From Nitrososphaerota archaeon (GTDB lineage Archaea; Thermoproteota; Nitrososphaeria; Nitrososphaerales; Gagatemarchaeaceae), in assembly GCA_028867035.1 (NCBI GenBank), contig JAGWHB010000002.1, forward strand, positions 24,852 through 88,851: a stretch of DNA of 64,000 nt, read 5' to 3'. Below, piece by piece: positions 58,260 to 64,000 of this stretch. Positions within the stretch are counted from its first letter, which is position 1. Every line of letters begins with the position of its first letter. A program made the position numbers and the translations under genes. The notes beneath the pieces are model-generated. The model was not told the origin of the DNA. It saw only the letters and a list, made by a program, of their open reading frames with translations, and searched no databases.

Positions 58260-59126
58260 TTAGGGCCTCCCCGACCGGATTCTAGGGGGTCTACCCAGGT
58301 GCAAGATTTGTTCGTAGCTAACAGGCGCGGCGGCGTTCCACACTAGGTCGTAGAGCGCTTCGACTTCTTGGACGGCAGGTCCTCGAATGAGGAAGCCTAG
58401 CTCGAAATTGTTCAACAAGGAGTTGCCTCTGAACTCGGCTGAGCCGACATAACCGGAGGTGCCGTCGCTAATGAGTATCTTCGCGTGAATGGACTCGTAA
58501 TGAAGCGCTAACCCGTCGTCTCCAAGTGTTATGTTTGAGTGGAAGTCTCTGATTTGTAGCCTGTCTATAGCCCCTCTGACACGATAGATATCCACTAGCC
58601 TCATGACGGATCGGACCAGAGCCGCGTAGTCGAAGGACCTGCTCGAGGGAGAAAGGAGCTCGCGGGTCAGGAGCTTGACTCTCACGCCCTGCTCAGCAAT
58701 CCTGCCGATGTGTCTACCGAAATGGGTGACCGCATACTCCTCCGGAAACGGGAGGCACAGTTTCAAGTAGTGCTTGGCCGACCCCATGATTTCCTCGAAA
58801 GCCTCATCCGTGGGAGTTGGCTTGGTTGGGAGTCCCTTCAGGCCTGGGTGCAACGAGAGTGGAATGGTTGCCACCACTCTAGGTTGTTCTAGGGGTAGCT
58901 GACTCTCAATTCGTACAAGGTCACTCGCAGCGGGCTGAGAAAGAATCTCAACGATTGGCTCTTTGTGCTCATATATGATTCTGAGTTTCCCAGCTCTGAC
59001 CAGGGCCAAGACTGTAAGCTCTGCCAGCGCTTGCTCCTCTCCGGCGATACCTCCTATGAGCGTTTGTAGGGGCATCTTTCCCTTGTTCGTTGAAAGTGTC
59101 TGCAAGAGTCGTTCTTCGGTGCTCAA
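58260..59126 (-). CDS. drmC: PLD-domain protein, DrmC-like
   Basis: The product is 288 residues. Residues about 1-60 are a small helical/winged region. The phospholipase D-like domain has one complete HKD-type motif: His214-x-Lys216-x4-Asp221 then Gly228-Ser229 (IHAKILISDGTSGYVGSAEF). The first half has no second HKD, so an active enzyme would be a dimer. PLD proteins of this type are DrmC, the third core member of DISARM. Its start overlaps the drmB stop by 4 nt. Family call good; DrmC identity rests on gene order. Confidence 0.8.
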   Translation of the reverse strand: MSTEERLLQTLSTNKGKMPLQTLIGGIAGEEQALAELTVLALVRAGKLRIIYEHKEPIVEILSQPAASDLVRIESQLPLEQPRVVATIPLSLHPGLKGLPTKPTPTDEAFEEIMGSAKHYLKLCLPFPEEYAVTHFGRHIGRIAEQGVRVKLLTRELLSPSSRSFDYAALVRSVMRLVDIYRVRGAIDRLQIRDFHSNITLGDDGLALHYESIHAKILISDGTSGYVGSAEFRGNSLLNNFELGFLIRGPAVQEVEALYDLVWNAAAPVSYEQILHLGRPPRIRSGRP

Positions 59127-60904
59127 CTCTCAGCCTCCGCCGCCGCGGCGTCTTCAGTCTCGTCTTCAAGAGCCACAGTCAGATCCTCCTCCTTGGCAGT
59201 GAAAGGAGCGTCGATTCCCCAGAGCTTCATCAGGGCGTATCTCGAGAGAAGCTGATTGGGAAACATGTACTGGACGGGGAGCTCTGCCGGAATGAAGGGG
59301 TGGCACAGGGGGTCCTTGATGAACAGGCATTTCACGCAGCCCTCTCTTGACTCGTACTTGCAGTCGCGTGTATGCCTGATGGCCTCTAGCAGCCACTCGT
59401 CTAGCTTGTCTTGGTACAGGTATTCGACCCCTCCAGCCTCTACGTGTCCTTGTTCGTAAATCATGATTGCACAGGGCGAAATGAGCACCTTCCCCACGAA
59501 TGCGTCCTCTTCTAGCCCCGTCTGGAGAGATGCCTGGTAGGTCAGAGCGTGTTCAAGAGAATGAAGCAACTCGAAAAGTGGCACGTGCCCTCCGCTGCGG
59601 GTGTCGGAACCTCTGTCAAGATGCTCTCTGGTAAGGGCAACGAGCCATCCGTATGCTTCGTCCTCGTCGACCCCCTTCGAAATCGTGCGGAAGTACGACT
59701 TGGCCTTGGCTGCTATCTCACTCTCTCCTTCTGTTTTGGAGGATTCGGCCAAGAGCTGGAGAGCTGTCTTGGTAATTAGAAGCTTGTCCAACGAGATGAT
59801 TAGGGCCTTCCCCTCGCTCTGGGTTACATAGGCCTCGTACTCGTATTGGTTGGTGTCTGGGTTGACCTGGCGATAAAGCCGTGGCTGGGCGTCAGGTCCG
59901 TAGGTGCAATATCCGTAGGCTGCAGTGTACGATATCACATTGTCAACGACCATCATATCCTTGATTCCGAAATACCCTAGTGCCTCCCCCTGGTCCTTGC
60001 TTCTCGTCGCGTCCTCGCTGAACTTCCATGACCATTCGATGTTTTCAAGGTCAACGGACTTTTCGCCATTCACCAGTGCCACGCTGTAGACCAGCGGTCT
60101 GAAATTAGCTGCCGTCGTTGGTGTCAGTCTCATCCTCAACGGCTTCCCGGTGCTGGGGTCTTTGCAAGTGTTGCAAAAGTAGATGACCGAATCCTTGTGC
60201 CTCTCTGAGACGTTGCACTCCCACCTCGACTGCGTTAGTTTCTCTCTTCTCAAGTTGAGACGTAGTTTGCCTGTGCAAGAACCGTCAGGTCCGTCGTGTT
60301 TGCAGTCGAACTCTGGATGAGCGTCTCTATCGACGCTCGTGAAGACCGGCCTCAACTCTTGTTGGGCTCCACACCGCTCGCAGACGAACACGAGGGACAC
60401 TTGGCGCAGGCTCCTCTGCTTCTTGCAGTTCGGGCAGTCCAGCGATCGGAGCTTACCGACGTCTCGGTAAATGCCGTAGTACCCGCAGCTGTCGCACCTC
60501 ATTCCCCTGGGATAGAATGCTATGCTGGCAGTCACGGGCGAGACGAGTCTTACCTGCTCTGGCAGGAGCCAGCCTGAGCCTTGCTGAGTCGGACGATTCG
60601 GGTTATCAAGGGGTAGCTCCCACTCCGCTGCCAGCGCCTCGAGTGCGTTCATCCCGGCGCTATTCTGCTGAGCTTGAGGCGGCTGTGCAGAAGCTTGGCC
60701 AACCGAGTTTCCTGATTCAAGTCCCTTGACGATCTTCGCAATAGCCTCTTGGAGCGCTGGCTCTGGGATTGTGTTGCCTCTAAATGAGGTAACTAGCCAG
60801 GACTTCTTGTCGGCGTCGAACGTGCTCTGTGGGAAGAACTTGGTGAGCGCTTGCCAATCCGAAGGCCTGATCCGTGCTCGGAGTGCTGCTACACTGGAGT
60901 TCAT
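59123..60904 (-). CDS. drmB: DUF1998-type protein, DrmB-like
   Basis: The product is 593 residues. Several zinc-binding cysteine clusters occur: CDSCGYYGIYRDV with CPNCKKQ, CERCGAQQELR, CKHDGPDGSC and CNTCKD. The C-terminal DUF1998 region shows LFELLHSLEHALTYQ, ILISPCAIMIYEQG-like strands, GGVEYLYQDKLDEWLLEAIR and CKYESREGCVKCLF. DUF1998 is the defining domain of DrmB, which forms a complex with the DrmA helicase. Start ATG 60904 overlaps the drmA stop. Middle region is likely a beta-rich linker. Confidence in the family is high, and high for DrmB given the neighbours. Confidence 0.85.
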   Translation of the reverse strand: MNSSVAALRARIRPSDWQALTKFFPQSTFDADKKSWLVTSFRGNTIPEPALQEAIAKIVKGLESGNSVGQASAQPPQAQQNSAGMNALEALAAEWELPLDNPNRPTQQGSGWLLPEQVRLVSPVTASIAFYPRGMRCDSCGYYGIYRDVGKLRSLDCPNCKKQRSLRQVSLVFVCERCGAQQELRPVFTSVDRDAHPEFDCKHDGPDGSCTGKLRLNLRREKLTQSRWECNVSERHKDSVIYFCNTCKDPSTGKPLRMRLTPTTAANFRPLVYSVALVNGEKSVDLENIEWSWKFSEDATRSKDQGEALGYFGIKDMMVVDNVISYTAAYGYCTYGPDAQPRLYRQVNPDTNQYEYEAYVTQSEGKALIISLDKLLITKTALQLLAESSKTEGESEIAAKAKSYFRTISKGVDEDEAYGWLVALTREHLDRGSDTRSGGHVPLFELLHSLEHALTYQASLQTGLEEDAFVGKVLISPCAIMIYEQGHVEAGGVEYLYQDKLDEWLLEAIRHTRDCKYESREGCVKCLFIKDPLCHPFIPAELPVQYMFPNQLLSRYALMKLWGIDAPFTAKEEDLTVALEDETEDAAAAEAES

Positions 60905-63900
60905 TGGCCAGGATCTCCCGGATGATCCAGGGCTGCCCTCGAGATGTCCCGCGTAAACTCGATCTCATCAAGAACGGGGTAGCTTTGCGCTTCTGAGTAG
61001 TAGACCAGCTTCGATTTGCCGCGAAGGGTGGGCACGAGCAGTTGCTGCTGTTCGAGGTGTTTCGTAGTCTCTAACGAAGAGGTCCGGAAATCTATTAGTA
61101 TCTGCCTGACCGTGTTGAAGATCAAGTTCTTCACCTTAGGGAGTTCGCTGTCGCTCGCGGGCCTAGTGTACACCTGCGCCATCTCCTGCAGCAAGGACGC
61201 AAGTTTTGTCTTGTCGGCCAAGAACTCAGAGGCTACATGAGAAGCGTACCTCATCTGGTGGTCCTCATACGCCCTCGCCATCACGAGAGCGTTGAAGACG
61301 TTCGGCGTCGAAACGGAAATTGCGTAGCGGTTCATGGCGTTGATTGGGGTCGGCTCTAGGAGTCCCTGCATGTCCTCTACGGCGTACCTGAAGTTCTGGT
61401 AGACCCATTGGTCCCTAGGGACTGGAGGAAGTATATGGAGAAACACCAACCCCGGAAGTCTCTCGCGCCCGGTCCTTCCCACTACCTGGGAGAGCTCTAT
61501 GAAGGAGCGAGGCGTCCCAAACAGATGAATGATATTGAGGTTCGGAAAGTCGACTCCTACGCCATAGATGGCCGTTACGAGGAGGATGTCGAGCTCCGAA
61601 GCCCTCACACGCCGGGCGAGCGCCGCCAACTCCATTTCGGTCATGTCACCGCTTCCGAATTTGGTCTCGGGAGTCCCCATCCGAAGACCTGATGCTAAGG
61701 CAGGGATGTAGCTGTCGAGGTCCCGGCCCTCGTTCTTCCTCAGGACGTAAACCGCTTGCACTTTAAGGTCAGTTGGCTTGACGCCTACTAATGATAGCTT
61801 GGCGGCCAGGGATCCTGAGGGGCCCACCTCCCGCTGGAGGTAGTCGTAGATTCCGAGCGAGAGCCAAGACACTGACCCTCTCGTTGTCCGCCTGACGGGC
61901 TCGAACACGACGAAGCGGTGTCGCAGGGAATCAGTCTTCTTCGCGAAGTAGTCTCTCTCAAAAGATTCGTCGTCAGGGAACAAAGTCTGTTGGGTGCTCC
62001 CTGTAAGCTCTGTTACGAGCTTCTCGGGGTTCGCTACAGTTGCGCTGCCGCCGACATACCAATGCTTGTCAACTCCAGTATATTTCTTCGACAGGACTCT
62101 GAGGAGGGCGAGGAAGTGGGCCAACAGATTCCCTTGCGTCCCAGTCAGAGTATGGACCTCGTCAAAGACCACTAACCTAGGAGAGGTGTGAGTCCGCGCT
62201 ACCTGCCCTAGCTGGGTCCCACAGGCCTGGCATTCCTGGCTGTCGCCCTTCTGGTCCTTCAAACAGAGCGGATAGAATTGTCCGCACTTCGGGCATTTCT
62301 TGGCTGGCGCGCCCACCATGACATGGCTGTAAACGTTGTAGCTGATTGCGTTGACTAGCTTATCGGGCGTGCCGACGACGACGTTCGGGCAAAAGCGCTG
62401 GGTTTCGTCATTACTCAGGTAGAGGTATGAGAGCTCTGTCCCGCATCTTGAGCACACTGGGACGATTCTTCTCTCTGAAGGCTTCTTGGCGATCATGTCT
62501 CCAGCCCCGCAGTTGGGACACTTCTCGATAATCCCAATCGGGTCCCCTTCCCTCGTATTCCAGGGAGACAAGCTCTTGACCGCCGCCTGCCTGTCGCTAT
62601 CGTCGTCCCTTCCCATGTATAGCCCTAAGGTAGTGGGAAGGCCGTGCTTGCCCAGGTGATAGAAGAACCCGATCATTTCGCTGAACTGTTGAGAGTTGAG
62701 TGCCCTAGTTGGAAAGGAAAGGAAGCTGGTCGTGCCGTTCGTTCCGTCGGGTAAGATACACATGAGAGCGGCGTCGACGTAGAACACCAAGGACTTCCCA
62801 CTGCCTGTCGGAGCTTTGAGGACGAAAGGCCTAGAATCTCCGTGGATCAGGCCCTTCAGGAAGTATTGAATCGCATCCCATTGGAACTTGTAAAGTCGCT
62901 CAATCCTGCCGGGATTGGTCTCGGCCAACGCCTGAAGTACAGCGTGCAGCCTAGGGAGCCAGTTCGCCTTAACATAGGCCCTTTCCATATCATCGAGAAG
63001 ATAGAGATTGTTGAAAACCGAGCTTTGTGACTGGGTAAGCTGGACCAAGTTGACGTCCATGGAGATCGCTTCTTGCCTATGGTGGTCAGAGATTATCAGA
63101 GGCGACGAATAGATCAGTCTTGGCTCGATCTTCGACAAGGTCGGATAGGTGTTGACGTTTGCAGAAAGCTGAGTCCGTTTCTGGTTACCTAGTGCAATCT
63201 TCTCGTCGCGTGGATTCGGCGGAACTATTTCCCCGCCGCCAGAGACCTTGGTCAAGGTCCTCCCTGCGAACAAGGCTCGTTTTACCACCTCGGTAGGTCT
63301 GAACGGGTATCTGGCGTCAAGCGTCTCCGACCTTGTTTCGTTCACGACGCTGACTCTAAGCCGAAAGAACCCGGGCCGAACCATGGTGGCCGACACCTCC
63401 ACTTTGATTTTCAGTGCGGCCCACCCGATGGTGACTTTGACTTTCTCCTTCGCCTTTGTATCTTCAATGGTTTCAGGGTCCTCCGCGCCGTCAGGTAGAT
63501 TGAAGGGAATGGAGGTTGCTCCACCGTTCTCGGTGGCCTGGAGTAGTCTGCTCAATTTGTATGGGCCGAACGGCACAGTATGGACCACAGGGGCGTCCGG
63601 ACCAGAACGGTACTCTTTTCCACCCATCCAGGCAACCGATGTCGGGGGATGCCATCTCATCCTCCCCCGAACGTCTTGTTTGTAGTGCTGGACTGACCTG
63701 TACCTGACCTGCAAGAATCGGAACTCTCCTTCCACCGTCACTGATGACATGGCTTTGACTAGGAATTCGGTCTGGTGGAAAAAGGGAACAGTTATGCTCC
63801 TGTTCTGATTCCTCATGTTGGAGCCGTAATCTCTTGGGAAGATTGCGCCCACAAGGCCGACGTCATCGAGCGGTCTCCTATCACTATAGATCAAATCGGC

Positions 63901-63987
63901 TATCCCCTCTTCGGTTACAGAATCGAGGACCTCCTGAATGGACCCCGCCAACTGAGAAGATTGATGCGCTGTGTGCTCCCTGGCCAC
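60901..63987 (-). CDS. drmA: SF2 helicase, DrmA-like (may extend beyond the window)
   Basis: The product is at least 1,028 residues. GTG 63987 is the first standard start, but the frame remains open to the window edge, so the true start could lie outside. Helicase motifs: Walker A KAPTGSGKS (about 392-399), SFPTRAL (Ia), VVGTPDKLV (Ib-like), VVFDEVHT (DEVH box, about 608-613), GGSATVANP (III) and QVVGRTGRERLPG (VI). Two zinc-ribbon pairs (CPNC...CSRC, about 490-515, and CPKC...CQAC, about 565-590) are inserted between motifs I and II. The N-terminal about 350 residues are a DISARM-type extension. In DISARM, DrmA with DrmB recognises incoming DNA. Confidence 0.87.
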   Translation of the reverse strand: MAREHTAHQSSQLAGSIQEVLDSVTEEGIADLIYSDRRPLDDVGLVGAIFPRDYGSNMRNQNRSITVPFFHQTEFLVKAMSSVTVEGEFRFLQVRYRSVQHYKQDVRGRMRWHPPTSVAWMGGKEYRSGPDAPVVHTVPFGPYKLSRLLQATENGGATSIPFNLPDGAEDPETIEDTKAKEKVKVTIGWAALKIKVEVSATMVRPGFFRLRVSVVNETRSETLDARYPFRPTEVVKRALFAGRTLTKVSGGGEIVPPNPRDEKIALGNQKRTQLSANVNTYPTLSKIEPRLIYSSPLIISDHHRQEAISMDVNLVQLTQSQSSVFNNLYLLDDMERAYVKANWLPRLHAVLQALAETNPGRIERLYKFQWDAIQYFLKGLIHGDSRPFVLKAPTGSGKSLVFYVDAALMCILPDGTNGTTSFLSFPTRALNSQQFSEMIGFFYHLGKHGLPTTLGLYMGRDDDSDRQAAVKSLSPWNTREGDPIGIIEKCPNCGAGDMIAKKPSERRIVPVCSRCGTELSYLYLSNDETQRFCPNVVVGTPDKLVNAISYNVYSHVMVGAPAKKCPKCGQFYPLCLKDQKGDSQECQACGTQLGQVARTHTSPRLVVFDEVHTLTGTQGNLLAHFLALLRVLSKKYTGVDKHWYVGGSATVANPEKLVTELTGSTQQTLFPDDESFERDYFAKKTDSLRHRFVVFEPVRRTTRGSVSWLSLGIYDYLQREVGPSGSLAAKLSLVGVKPTDLKVQAVYVLRKNEGRDLDSYIPALASGLRMGTPETKFGSGDMTEMELAALARRVRASELDILLVTAIYGVGVDFPNLNIIHLFGTPRSFIELSQVVGRTGRERLPGLVFLHILPPVPRDQWVYQNFRYAVEDMQGLLEPTPINAMNRYAISVSTPNVFNALVMARAYEDHQMRYASHVASEFLADKTKLASLLQEMAQVYTRPASDSELPKVKNLIFNTVRQILIDFRTSSLETTKHLEQQQLLVPTLRGKSKLVYYSEAQSYPVLDEIEFTRDISRAALDHPGDPGQ

Positions 63988-64000
63988 AGCCAGTGATTCC

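Noticed and set aside
1-64000. CRISPR array, IS element or rRNA operon
   Set aside because: No regularly spaced repeats, transposase, terminal inverted repeats or rRNA sequence were seen in the window.

Overview
The window reads as chromosomal DNA of a GC-rich TACK-group archaeon, most likely in or near the Nitrososphaeria (Thaumarchaeota sensu lato). Supporting genes are an ESCRT-III/Vps4 (Cdv) division cluster, Alba, ribosomal protein L40e, an archaeal TFB, deoxyhypusine synthase, archaeal-type AspS and IleRS, and a tRNA-Cys with two introns, one of them in the T-loop. Many genes have a TATA-like box 24-30 nt before the start codon, which fits leaderless transcripts. Lineage is inference: no rRNA is present.

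Layout. 0-9 kb: housekeeping and small conserved genes (TRAM, PIG-V-like, ACT-V4R, CBS, RNase HI, a large surface protein, tRNA-Val, L40e, DUF1028). 9-15.5 kb: a complete Opp/Dpp-type peptide ABC importer operon. 15.5-17.5 kb: sucCD. 17.6-19.7 kb: a LAGLIDADG gene, an interrupted alba gene and small proteins. 19.7-26.6 kb: AspS, then CdvC and two CdvB paralogs with LAGLIDADG genes on either side. 26.6-36 kb: phosphoesterase, IleRS, GtrA, a beta-CASP-like nuclease, a six-hairpin glycosidase-like protein, CysS and a zinc-ribbon protein. 36-39 kb: a lower-GC patch with an MDR oxidoreductase, then an MFS transporter. 38.9-43.8 kb: A1-type cytochrome oxidase (subunit II, fused I-III, IV) with a cupredoxin and a diiron protein. 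43.9-49.2 kb: tRNA-Cys, a LAGLIDADG gene, H+-pyrophosphatase, deoxyhypusine synthase and a TFB. 49.2-55.1 kb: a divergent Tad/type IV pilus-like locus ending in a truncated HerA-like ATPase. 55.1-64 kb: a lower-GC accessory island carrying a DISARM-like defence cluster (DrmA helicase, DrmB DUF1998, DrmC PLD), a 431-aa gene of unknown family and a PD-(D/E)XK-type nuclease on the other strand.

The most unusual signals are of two kinds. First, five free-standing LAGLIDADG genes lie within 42 kb. Two of them sit immediately 5' of genes (rnhA, alba) whose early coding region is broken by a short insertion containing an in-frame TAG. This resembles the T4 gene 60/MobE arrangement of a homing endonuclease beside a ribosomal bypass gap, but sequencing error, decay or non-canonical splicing cannot be excluded here. 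Second, the DISARM-like locus has the drmA-drmB-drmC core but no recognisable methyltransferase within the window, and an unknown gene occupies the next position.
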